Shown one piece after another: positions 1-10,009 of a stretch of DNA of 64,000 nt. Numbering within the stretch: position 1 is the first letter of the stretch; each line of letters begins with the position of its first letter. A program made the translations under genes and the position numbers. The stretch lies in the NCBI GenBank assembly GCA_963931925.1, contig OZ007579.1:48708771-48772770 (forward strand), in the 5' to 3' direction. This DNA is from Onchidella celtica. Its lineage: Eukaryota > Mollusca > Gastropoda > Systellommatophora > Onchidiidae. The notes beneath the pieces were generated by a model. It saw only the letters and a list, made by a program, of their open reading frames with translations. It ran no database searches and was not told where the DNA came from.

Positions 1-374
1 GTTTTAGAAATAATTATATTGTTTATATAGCTATATTGAGTGTACTGTGTGGAGGTACTGTTAATAGCACAAAGAAAATAATAAAGGATGACAGCTTTAT
101 ATTTTGTGAACTTGAGGTTGAATATACGATAATAAAGGTTATGATATTGACGTTTTACCTGTGTAAAGCTCAAATTCCAAAGATCCAAAAAACTACTGCG
201 ATATAGCGGCGTGATATTGGCTTGCGAAGAATTTACAGCCTACAATCCAGAAACAAGATATTTACGCCCCCCCTCCCCCCCCCCCCCATTTTCATTCAAC
301 TAGTTTTAATCTAAGTAAGCACTACGGGTCAAAATCCCATTAGTGTTCCATTAGTGTGACTTAGGAATAACTGA

Positions 375-890
375 AACTCCTGTTAATATCGAGATGGCAG
401 GAAAGATGGGATACGCATATAAACCACACTTTTTCCAAGATGAGCTTGGACAGTGGACTCATGCCTCACAACGAAATCACATGAGATTGTGAATAGTAGA
501 CTCCGTCTGGGTCATACCCACACCTCTCACCGTTTCTTTATTATTATTATTCAGTAGGGGGGGTAAATGAGGGGCGGGTGGGGGGGGGGGGGGGAGATCC
601 CCCAAGTGTGTTGCATGTAATTGTCAACTGTCAATAAACCATATTTTAAGTGGATGTGTAGACCCAATGCACATCCGGATAGAGCACTGCACTCTTGGAT
701 TTCGATAGAGTTATTTTCTGATGTGGATCCATTTTTCAAAGAGGTCAAGATCTACAAAATGGATTTAAAGACATTTATACATATTTATAAATTCCTTCTG
801 GGTCTATACATAACATTTTTGGGAACTTTACCAATGTAACCTGTAAATCTGAATTGATGAATCTTTGAAATCAAACCTAAATAAAGTACT
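375..890 (+). mobile_element. Jockey/I-like LINE 3' end (copy 1)
   Basis: This is the 3' terminal part of a non-LTR retrotransposon. The same stretch recurs near 20.2 kb and 61.8 kb: a 'gatggcaggaaagatgg' motif, then a 'agactccgtctgggtcatac' motif, a G-rich patch, and a short coding tail containing KPYFKWMCRPNAHPD and ELFSDVDPFF. In related LINEs this region follows RNase H and reads like a degenerate CxxC-type tail. The copy has stop codons and ends in an AAATAAAG-like sequence. It lacks the terminal 'cgcaaagtggccgttatcg' box kept by the other two copies. It is a dead, 5'-truncated insertion. The LINE assignment is firm because of the three-way repetition; the clade is inferred. Confidence 0.7.
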
Positions 891-972
891 CTTAGTAGAG
901 TAGTAGAGTTTCTTGGTTTTGTGATCACTACCACGGAAGAGAACTTCCAGTCTGGGAGGGGGGGGGGGGGGA

Positions 973-1052
973 GGCTGCGGTAGCGCAATGACTAGCATCT
1001 GCGATTATCAGTCGGAAACTGTGGGTTCCATCTCGCCAGAGCTTTTTTTTTT
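973..1052 (+). mobile_element. tRNA-like SINE head
   Basis: A tRNA-like stretch follows a poly-G run. A box-A-like 'tagcgcaatgactag' lies about 35 bases before a box-B-like 'gtgggttccatctc', and a T-run that could terminate RNA polymerase III follows at once. Box B departs from the consensus, so a functional tRNA is unlikely. The best reading is the head of a decayed tRNA-derived SINE. Confidence 0.4.
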
Positions 1053-1900
1053 TAAAGCTAGTACTGGTAATTATTAGGAAGCATTTTTTTTCTAAGGATT
1101 TTGCAAATCAATGTAGTCGGGAAACTGATTATTCTTAGTGTGCTCCAGATTAGGTCTTTTAATTATTGGTGTTCATTGCTTCCCAGTTGCTAATTAGAGA
1201 CAAAAATGTAAATCAAAATTTAAACCTGTAAACGATTTCTTTTAGTCAGTGTGAACTGAAAATTTCATCTCTCTCCACGGTAACCTGGATCTATCCTGTA
1301 ACTGGCTAATATCATGTAAACAAAAAATTATTTTCATTATTTTATCCTCTGGAGTATAGCGACGATGATCAGTGGGGACAAACAGCGGGGAAAAAAGTGT
1401 AGCAGAAGAAAAAATTGTCAGTTCTTGCGGAGATTGCGGAGACATTATATTAATATGGCTAAGATTCTTCCCTATGGTGTGATCTCAGGGTGTGATCTCG
1501 CTGCAAAGATTTTGGCCCTGCCATGCGACTCAGACGGTCCTCTCGTCCTACTATCGTGGCCCTGTGGTGCTACCCTGGCGGTCCTGTGGTGTTGCTTCGG
1601 CATGCTAAGATTATAGGCTCTGTATCGATTGTATACCGTGTTGGATAGCTCCTTATCGTGGTAGGCACCAGCAGAAAAGGAAGTACAAAGGAGAGAATAT
1701 GGGGCTAAAAAGGTGCTAACAGCTTTTCCCTCTCAATCCTAGCGTTTTCCTGGGTTCTTTCCCTTTATATGTTACGGGAAATTCCACTAATTAGTGGGAT
1801 GGGTTAGCGTTAATAATGAAGAGTATGATAATGATGATGACAATGGCAAAGATGATAATCATCTTAGAATAAAGAAAGTAAGGGCGTCCAGTGTAATCAT
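1050..1900. other. No gene recognised
   Basis: No coding signal, splice pattern or repeat family was recognised here. The open frames are short and mutually overlapping. Two small 'ccctggcggtcctgtggtg'-type direct repeats lie near 1,560-1,600. Confidence 0.5.
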
Positions 1901-1904
1901 GAAA

Positions 1905-2175
1905 GGCCATGGAGCCTTAAATTCCACAAACTATCACATTACGCACAGAAAGACGTAAAACTGCACATTGGCATATTGTTCTTGAAGTTCGCTATATTTT
2001 CATGCTTTCGTTAGTTTTGAGCCACAACTGAGTTGAACAGAAGAATGTTTTCCGACATGAATGAAAAGTTGTGACCGGAATTGTGCTCTACGGCACTACT
2101 CTCTTCACATTGCTGGCTGAAAATCAATTTCATCACATCTGTGTATTCTGCAAGGAATTGTGTTGTAAGAAAAAG
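1905..2175. repeat. Interspersed repeat, copy 1 (pair with 5.2-5.6 kb)
   Basis: This stretch matches 5,215-5,610 imperfectly but over its whole length. Shared anchors include 'gagccttaaatt', 'atcacatta', 'gcatatt', 'caactga' and a final 'cttcacattgc'. It is a diverged interspersed element of unknown class, without coding content. Confidence 0.55.
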
Positions 2176-2289
2176 ATGTATCACTATTTAATTAGACCTC
2201 AAGTGTAGTTGTAAATGTGGCCTAGATCTGGATATGCAGCTGGGCTTGGTACAAGGAAAATTTGCACGATTTATTTTGCCCAGATCGGC

Positions 2290-2294
2290 TAATG

Positions 2295-2332
<38 letters not shown>

Positions 2333-2363
2333 TAACAATAATAATAATAATAATAATAATAAT
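2290..2363. repeat. (AAT)n microsatellite
   Basis: About 25 AAT/ATA trinucleotide repeats with a few interruptions. Confidence 0.95.
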
Positions 2364-2793
2364 TCAATTGGGGTTTAATTTTAACCACACATTTATTACT
2401 TTGTTCTTAAAATAATTGAATGCCATGTTCATTGTATTTGCACCTCAAGATAAGGTTATTCACATGTTAGGCCCTAGTATTCACGAAAAGAGGCAAAAGT
2501 GGATAAATAATTACACCAGGTGCACCTCAGAGTTTTATTATGTTGGAGATCTTTAGATGAAACCAAGGCGACTTAAATCCAGCACTTCGGGGTCTCTTCA
2601 GTAAAAATAAATACTGTTTGAAGAGAATATAGACGAGAAGGCAGAAGGCATGAGAGATGTGAAGATGTCATATTGTGCTTGAAAAAAACAAGACGCCAGA
2701 CATAATGCGAAAACAATAATAAGTCTGAAGGAAATCTTACCAGAGGCATCGACCAAACACCCGCAAAAGCGGAGAAATAGAGGGAAACAGATA

Positions 2794-3223
<430 letters not shown>

Positions 3224-3229
3224 GTGAAA

Positions 3230-5210
3230 CGTACAGTCAGTCATTGTAGTAGTGACATACTTTCAGGGTTACAGTATATATGATACTATGAAAGCATGAA
3301 CAAAAATGTGTAGAATAATTATTATAAAATATGTTTAATAATATTTAATTAAGAAGTCGAGAGTGCATCATAATTATATTGATCCAGTTTACGTGTAGTG
3401 GCCATGTAAGATTTTCATACTCCACTGCTTTTAGGGGTCCATTCATATAACATTTCTTTTTTCTCATAAAAAAAAACAACATTTCTGTAGACGTACAGTC
3501 TGGAAGTGAACACAATGAGAGACAACGTCGAAGATAATGGTGTCTATGAAATCAAAAACTGCAAACACAGTGTTAGCTTCTTGGTTTTGTCGTGTTAAAC
3601 GGGCCAATGGAAGAGCTGCAAATATTGGGGTATGAGAGTGGTTTTTAGTTTGGACTTTTTAACACCAAAATCCTACAGTCTGAAGAGGTTACATTTTAGG
3701 AAAGATAAAAAAATGTATTAAATTTATTCTAGCAGCAAAAAAGAAACTAAAAAAAACAACAAAAACAACTCGAAGATACCACCATTATTTTAAAATCTAT
3801 TACAGGAAATTCCGGTTTCTCGAGCACAATATCTCAAATCGCATAATATGACAGAAATATGACTGTTTATGCAATGCTGGGCCCTGTTTGTTAACAGTGC
3901 AGTTATTTTCAAATAATATAAATGTTTCTGGTACGAGCAGTTGCCTCCATTGAAGCATACACATCAGAAGGGATACCCCATGGTAGAAACAAGTATGGAC
4001 GTCCCCTGTGCACCCAATTTTTCTAATTTTTTTTTGGTACTTTTTTTTACTCTGACATGGGCAGAAAAAAAAATTTAGAGTTACCGCTCCTTGCTTACCA
4101 AGAAAACTAATCTTTCGTCTCTCAAAACAACAAAACAATATTATATGAATAATGACAACTGTCTCTAACGACGTATTACACCCAGATATATAAATATTAT
4201 GAAAGAAGGACTCGCTTAATAGTAGATTTAACTTTAGAAGATTTCTATCAAACCTGCAATGTCTGTTGCATGAATAAATTGACAAAAATTAAATGTAAAA
4301 TAATTATTCCTATGTAGCAACGGAAAATATTTTTTATTTCTGTACATGTTTGGAAATACCTATCAAAGTTACTGTTATAATACAAAGTCAAGAACAGGAG
4401 CACAAACTTAATACACAATTTTTGCCGATTTTTAATTTTTTTTTTATGTTCCAATCAGAGTCATTTTCAGGTCTCTTGAAAGGAAAGAGAACATTATCAA
4501 GTTAGACTACTTTTTGATACCACCTCTTATATTCTCAATTTTCATGTCATTTATTCTATTATCTGATCCTTTCAATTCTTAAACAAAAATTTATTGCCTT
4601 TTTTTTCTTTTTTTTTTTTAACCAGGATTCTCCAATGTCTATACCTATATTTTCTGAAGTTCTTCCATTTTCAGTGTAAGCAAAACTGAGTCGGATGTGG
4701 TGATTACAGATTTTGTTTTATTTTGAGAATAACTTAGCTAGTATAACATTCAAGGAGTATGTGATGGTAGACCCTCCCGTAAGGTTGTATTGGACAGACA
4801 AAATGGAGAACACAGAAATGGGTGAAGGGAAGTAATCATGGCTTTTCCAACAGTGGATTTGAAGCATAATAATATATCAACATATTTATTGGTTTATAAA
4901 GATAAGTGTGAGTTATTTTGTCCTGTCTTAGTGTGTGGCCACATGTCTAGCGATGGGCCAAGCGTTGAGCTACACTGTAGTGGAGCGACGGGAATAAATG
5001 CATTATACCTAACCTAGGTGTCCACACCACAAGCGATTACCGCTAGCTAGGGGCTCGCTATGAGCGACGATAAATAACTTGCCATATAACATCGCTCATG
5101 GCTCAAGCTGTGTGTCGTGACCCCGTGCCCTCCTAAAGATCGTGAGGTTTTTGCGCACTTTCACTTTCTGTCTAGTGTATTTTTTCAACTACATCGTCAA
5201 TGAAAGGCTT
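3230..5210. other. AT-rich stretch without a recognised gene
   Basis: No protein family or splice structure could be seen. Open frames of up to 161 codons on the minus strand are rich in Phe, Leu and Lys, as expected by chance in AT-rich DNA, and match no known domain. Confidence 0.5.
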
Positions 5211-5214
5211 TTTT

Positions 5215-5610
5215 AACCGGTGAGCCTTAAATTCTACAAAATATCACATTATGCATCAAAAGGCGTAAAGGTGTGTGTGGGCATATTTTGAAATGTCTTA
5301 ATGCTCACTATATTTTGTAATAATTGTGCTGATTTCGATTCCCAACTGAATTGATCGCAAGAAAGTGTTGCGATATTTTGAGCAGCTACAAAAAAAAAAA
5401 AATGATACAATAAGTATACATGTAATAGGACTATATCTATACTTTTTTTTTTCAAGCAGCCATAATGAAAGGTGGAAAATACCGTTTTTCTCTTCAATAT
5501 TAATGAGATATTAATGATTTTCAACGTAGCTTCAATGTAATTTTTGTACATTCGCTTGCGACCGGTGTTTGTATTTCTTTATTAATCATATTAGACTCCC
5601 TTCACATTGC
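5215..5610. repeat. Interspersed repeat, copy 2
   Basis: Diverged partner of 1,905-2,175. This copy is longer because of an extra A-rich and T-rich middle part. Confidence 0.5.
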
Positions 5611-5856
5611 AGTGGAAGAAATTAAAACAACAACAAAACAAAACATCATGTTTGGGTAATATTCATAGAAGAAATTTATATATAATTTTCTTGCCAAGCC
5701 ACGGCACCAGGACCAACACAATATTGCACCAGTTGCTCTTTCATCCATGTTGCATCTTGTCCTGGTCGACCTTGGTAGCGCCTCACCCGCCTATCACCAT
5801 CTTGGGCTGGAGCATCATCCCACTCTTCATGTTCTGTTTCCATTCTGTTCAAACTT

Positions 5857-6350
5857 TTAATGTCAATAATTGCGACTGGTTATTAACATCCGCTGGCAGA
5901 ACAGTGTCACCAACCAGGAGGTGCTAGACAGAGCTGGCTCAACAAGCATTGAGTCTGAAGGCTCAGATGCGCTGGACAGGCCATGTAGTATGAATGGATG
6001 ACAGCCGCATACCCAGATAAGTCATATATGGAGAGCTGAAAGACGGTTCGCGCAAACAAGGACGCCCAAAACTGAGGTACAAAGACACCTTGAAAAACAA
6101 CCTCAAGTGGAGCAGCATTCAGCCACGCCAGCTGGAAGCGTGTGCCTCCAGTAGATCAGTATGGAGGTCTCTCACCTCCAAGGCAACCACTGCCTTTGAA
6201 GAGGCTCGGTGACAGCGTCTCGCTGCGGCAAGGGATAGGCGTCACAGGGCAGCGTCCACCCCGGTCCAAAATACAAACTTTCAATGCGACACCTGCGGGC
6301 ACCTGTGTGCTTCCAGCTTCGGTCTGCGGAGTCACATTCGCCGCCATCGC
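5857..6350 (+). mobile_element. RTE-like LINE, ORF2 C-terminal fragment
   Basis: In shifting frames the plus strand encodes the end of an RTE-like LINE polyprotein. Blocks such as RWTGHVV, DSRIP, GRPKLRYKDTLK and RRQRLAAARDRR are followed by a C2H2-like end, CDTCGHLCASSFGLRSH. That zinc-knuckle tail marks a large LINE group common in molluscs. Frameshifts and a stop after GHVV make it a dead fragment. It abuts an antisense Harbinger fragment and then Polinton genes, so this is a junction of unrelated insertions. Confidence 0.75.
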
Positions 6351-6359
6351 TGAGAGCAG

Positions 6360-6515
6360 AGAAACAACGTCATCATCGGATCCCGATGGACTACCAAGCA
6401 ATGCGACGGTAGCAAGGACAATCTTAACAGTTGATATGGCCGTCTTCAACACTCGCCTTGTTGCTGCAAGAACCCCAAAGACATACTCGACACAACGCCT
6501 TGCTCGCGAATGACG
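6360..6515 (-). pseudogene. PIF/Harbinger transposase C-terminal fragment
   Basis: The minus strand encodes SRARRCVEYVFGVLAATRRV and, downstream, a KIVLATVALLG block. Both correspond to the region around the last catalytic Glu (the VEY/VEN box) and the C-terminus of DDE_Tnp_4 transposases of the PIF/Harbinger superfamily. Only about 50 residues survive. The reading frame runs on from the Polinton capsid frame upstream without a stop, which produces one chimeric 264-codon open frame. The fragment is too short to act. Confidence 0.65.
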
Positions 6516-7154
6516 ATAAGTAAATATTTTCAGATCACGTGTTAACTTTTTAGGTTTTTCAACTATTTTATATCCCGGAGATATATTTGGGAAAAAAGAA
6601 TAAATAACCGGAACGAATGTACCATCAACTATACTTCCGTTTATAATATTCAAATGAACTATAGTACTATTAACGCTAAGAATGTTTACAATGTTTTCAG
6701 ATTCATGAGTTCCCGATTCATATATTTCATGATGAGATCGTAATAAATCAGCTAAGGTATTGTTTTCTTTAAAACTTACTTTATAATCTTGTTTGATTGT
6801 TATAACAGATTTTAAAGTTTGATTATTTGGTTCGATTTTTATAGCGTCACCAATCAGGTTTTGAATTGCAGTGTTTAAAGATTTAATTTCATAAGCGCCT
6901 GTTGGTATATACACTTTTTTCCAAGTTGAACCATCATAAAACTCAATCATATTGTTTTACTCACTGACATTGGGGAAAGAATAGTAAATTTCTAAATTAA
7001 CTAAGGCGATTTCATAATGTTTATCCCTGTCTAATTCTAAAGGAGGCATAAACCATGTCGTAAAAGTGGTTTTATTATTATTAACAACAATTTGCTGTGA
7101 AAATTTTGATCTTGTGTTTTTAGCAATTTCTTTTAAAATGCTCCATTCGTCCAT
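6516..7154 (-). pseudogene. Polinton (Maverick) penton-like minor capsid protein
   Basis: The frame starts at MDEWSILKEIA (ATG at 7,154). It contains FTTWFMPPLELDRDKHYEIAL, LEIYYSFPNV, KKVYIPTGAYEI, IEPNNQTLKSVI and YSFFPNISPGYKIVEKP, the pattern of the jelly-roll minor capsid (penton-like) proteins of Polintons and adintovirus-like elements. A TAA at 6,957 interrupts the frame after FPNVSE, and the frame resumes without a shift. The C-terminal part is lost where Harbinger sequence begins near 6,515. The start lies 16 bases after the stop of the packaging ATPase, which is the compact layout expected inside a Polinton. The role is inferred from family resemblance recalled without a search. Confidence 0.7.
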
Positions 7155-7170
7155 TTTTAATAGAATATTT

Positions 7171-7816
7171 TTAAGGAATATAAAAAATGTCAAATTTATA
7201 TCTATATTTAGCTTTATAATTATCACTAGTATTATCAATAACAAGAAATCCATAAGGTTTTTCCCAACATTTTTTACAGAGTTTTTGAAAATCTTCTAGT
7301 GTCATATCATTACTTACATGGTCATTATAAATAGGTTGAAGATTTTTCAAGTCTTGTTTAAATAAACAGAGAAAATTTGCGTTTTCCCTTTTTGTTTGTC
7401 TCGGTAATTTAAAATAATTTTGAGATAAATAGAAACAATCAACATTGTTATGCCTTCCTCTACAATAATAATCTTCGCATTTGTTTTGTTTCTCCAATAA
7501 AATATCATCAAATATTATTAAATTCTTATTTTCTGAATTTAAGTCATTTGGATCTGGAACATCTTCGGTATTTTTTGTAAAATTGGCAATTAATCGGATT
7601 TATATTATGTGTATCTTGTCTTTCAAATTCTTCTAAAAATTGATAAGAAGAAATATTAATTTTTATACAATAATCTTTTTGACTGAATAATTTAAATATA
7701 ACATCCTTATGTAGATTCTGTTCAAAACCCGTTTTTACAATTTTGTATTCAGGTTGAAGTAATAATTTCCCAAATACATATATCTGGTTGTAATCTAGCC
7801 AGCCTTCTTTTACCAT
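7171..7816 (-). pseudogene. Polinton FtsK/HerA-type packaging ATPase, C-terminal part
   Basis: Two frames on the minus strand together encode the C-terminal two-thirds of a Polinton DNA-packaging ATPase. The first part (7,816 down to about 7,580) has DYNQIYVFGKLL and QPEYKI. After a frameshift near 7,575-7,590 the second part has NLIIFDDILL (Walker-B-like), CRGRHNNVDCFYLSQ and RQTKRENANFLCLF, and ends WEKPYGFLVIDN. The Walker-A end is missing upstream of 7,816, so the gene is 5'-truncated as well as frameshifted. The family normally pumps element DNA into capsids, and its location directly before the capsid gene supports the call. Confidence 0.75.
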
Positions 7817-8158
7817 ACCATATCCAATGAAACTACTCTACAAGACAACACGTGGTAAACAAAACTATGTAAATTTTGTCGCCAAGGCCAGAGTTCTCTC
7901 GCCCGATTCGTTATTTGGCGTCACGTGATCCACAAGGGACGGAACTCTCGCTGACTGATCGCATTGTTTACAAAATACGGTGTACTTCCGTGTTTGCATT
8001 TTTTTGAACATACCATCTGAGTCACTACCTTGTTGATTGTTTTCCTTCACATGAGATCTCTTTTACTGATGCTGTGATTTAAATGTTTATAAGTTGCTTA
8101 CTGGCACTGAGCTGAGTATTTGGTGTGACCTATTTTAGCTATGTGATTGGGAGATTAT

Positions 8159-8208
8159 TATCATTGTTATTATTGGGAGATTATTATCATTATTATGAAT
8201 TTTTTTGT
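8159..8208. repeat. Short tandem duplication
   Basis: The phrase 'gggagattattatcatt' occurs twice, about 26 bases apart. Confidence 0.7.
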
Positions 8209-8262
8209 TTGTTTACAGTTGAGTTGCCCAAATACATTGAGGTTTTAAAAATCTTTTTATTA

Positions 8263-9096
8263 GGTGAACTATTTGATTGATGAGGGTACGCTGGTGGGGA
8301 AAGGCAGTAAAACAGTGATATTATTATCCTACCTTCATCACTTTCTGGCCGTGCATGGTCTAGGTGAGGAGGCAGGGTCATTCCATTGTGACAATTGTGC
8401 AGGACAAAATAAAAACAGATAAGAAAGCCTTCAAAGATTTGTTTTTTTTTTTAGGACAGCTGCTTGATGGGAGTAAAGAGAACTGATAAGATCTACTATT
8501 CTACTATCTACCTCTCATTCACCAGTAAAAATACCAGAAGTGAAATTGATAACCTTACTTATTTTGCAGATACCTCCTGGCCTACTTTGTGTGGCGGGTT
8601 ATGTCTGGCCTTCACAGTGAGATTGAATTAAACTTCATGGTGGCTGGCCACACAAAATCCAGTCTTTCGGCTTCTGAAGCGGAGACACAGGAGATCTGAA
8701 GTCCACTGCCTGAAGGACATGTGCACATTGGTCAGGGTGAGCTCGGAGAAGGCCAGGGTCAACATTCCCCAACTGGTTGGGACTGAGGATGGCACTGTCA
8801 TTGTTCCAGTGTATGACTGGCAGCCCTTCCTCACTGACTTTCGTCCTGTTCCTGGCATCAAGAAGATGCACTACTTCAAATTTTCCAACTACGCCCCAGG
8901 TGCTGTCGACCACTGTCTACATCCTGGGGACAAGCTTCAACGGACTCGGATATTTTCTCAAGGCCAGAACAAGCTTGGATTTCCCGACCAGCCGCCCGCT
9001 CCAGGACTGTCACAAACGCGATAACAGTACCTGTACAACTCCATGAGGGAATTTGTAGTTGCAGAGAAGCAGGATCCCGCCCCAAGTGTGCCATAA
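8263..9096 (+). pseudogene. Transposase-like DNCAGQNKN protein (DUF7869-like), broken
   Basis: Exon pieces read VNYLIDEGT, FHCDNCAGQNKN at about 8,382-8,417, then after an intron YLLAYFVWRVMSGLHSEI and FMVAGHTK. After a frameshift near 8,660 they continue LLKRRHRRSEVHCLKD, NIPQLVGTEDGTVIVP, YDWQPFLTDFRPVPGIKK and REFVVAEKQD. This order is that of a widespread family of uncharacterised, probably transposase-derived animal proteins; I recall the domain name DUF7869 but could not check it. The intron (about 8,421-8,571) ends in a good acceptor, but its donor reads ACAG|ATAAGA instead of GTAAGA. With the frameshift and a TAA near 9,021, this is a decayed copy. Confidence 0.65.
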
Positions 9097-9099
9097 ACA

Positions 9100-9900
9100 T
9101 TTATTTTACTTTCAGAAAATTTCTGTCATGTATATTAAAGAAAATATTTATGTAACTTTCATGTTTTTTAGTGTACATTATTGAAATTTTGTACAGTTCT
9201 TAACAGAATATAGAAGCATGCATGTGCCAAATTTCATTGACCTAGCTTTATTTTGAAGGGGTGGTTGCTACGAATATGTATAGCAAAACTTTGGATGCGT
9301 TTTTCTCAAGTTTAGCTTTTCCCTACTTGACGTTTTTACAAATTCGCAAAAAAATACAATTTTTATCCGATTCACTTCATTTTTGTGTTGAATTGAAGAT
9401 CTTAACCTAGTAATTTTGAATGTAAAAAATTTCCTACTTGTATGACATTTCGAGCTAAGGGGTCACATATAGAGAATAGATAAGTATAAATAATATAAAA
9501 TAAAAATTATCATATAGATAATAAAATAAATATGGAAAACAGAAAAATGAGATTATTGCTTTTGTACTTTTATCAGTTGTTTCAGTCGTTTTATTTCAGC
9601 AAAATGAATCAGCAAAGCTACATTTTGATTGACAAGCACAGCTTGGATGAGCAGAGCTTCGACATAGTCGATTCGGAGAATCATGATCAACAATGCTAAT
9701 ATTATCTACTTCCAGGATTATTAAAAGCCATTTTATTTTTCTGAGCGAGCTTCCTCTGGGCTGTGTTATATATGTAATCAACAGCATGTTTAGAATGGCT
9801 AAAGTTTGTCGCATTGCGCAGATGGTGAGGGGTAATTAACAACAACGCCCAACACAAAGGTCAAAATTTCTCGTGCTACGGAAATGGTGATGGACCACTT
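9100..9900. other. AT-rich flank of the transposase-like gene
   Basis: No gene seen. The 9,240-9,450 part looks like the 3' flank of the transposase-like copy. The rest is AT-rich and featureless. Confidence 0.4.
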
Positions 9901-9909
9901 AAAATAAAC

Positions 9910-10000
9910 TGTGGTGAGAGAGAGCTTGCTCACGATCGATAAAATGTGGTGAGAGAGAGCTTGCTCACGATCGATAAAATGTGGTGAGAGAGGGCTATGA
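9910..10000. repeat. 35-bp tandem repeat
   Basis: About 2.5 copies of a unit containing 'tggtgagagagagcttgctc' and 'acgatcgataaa'. Confidence 0.85.
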
Positions 10001-10009
10001 GCGTCCGCG

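Noticed and set aside
3800-4285. 161-codon minus-strand frame
   Set aside because: AT-rich composition, no domain, no signal peptide, no splice partners. Most likely chance.
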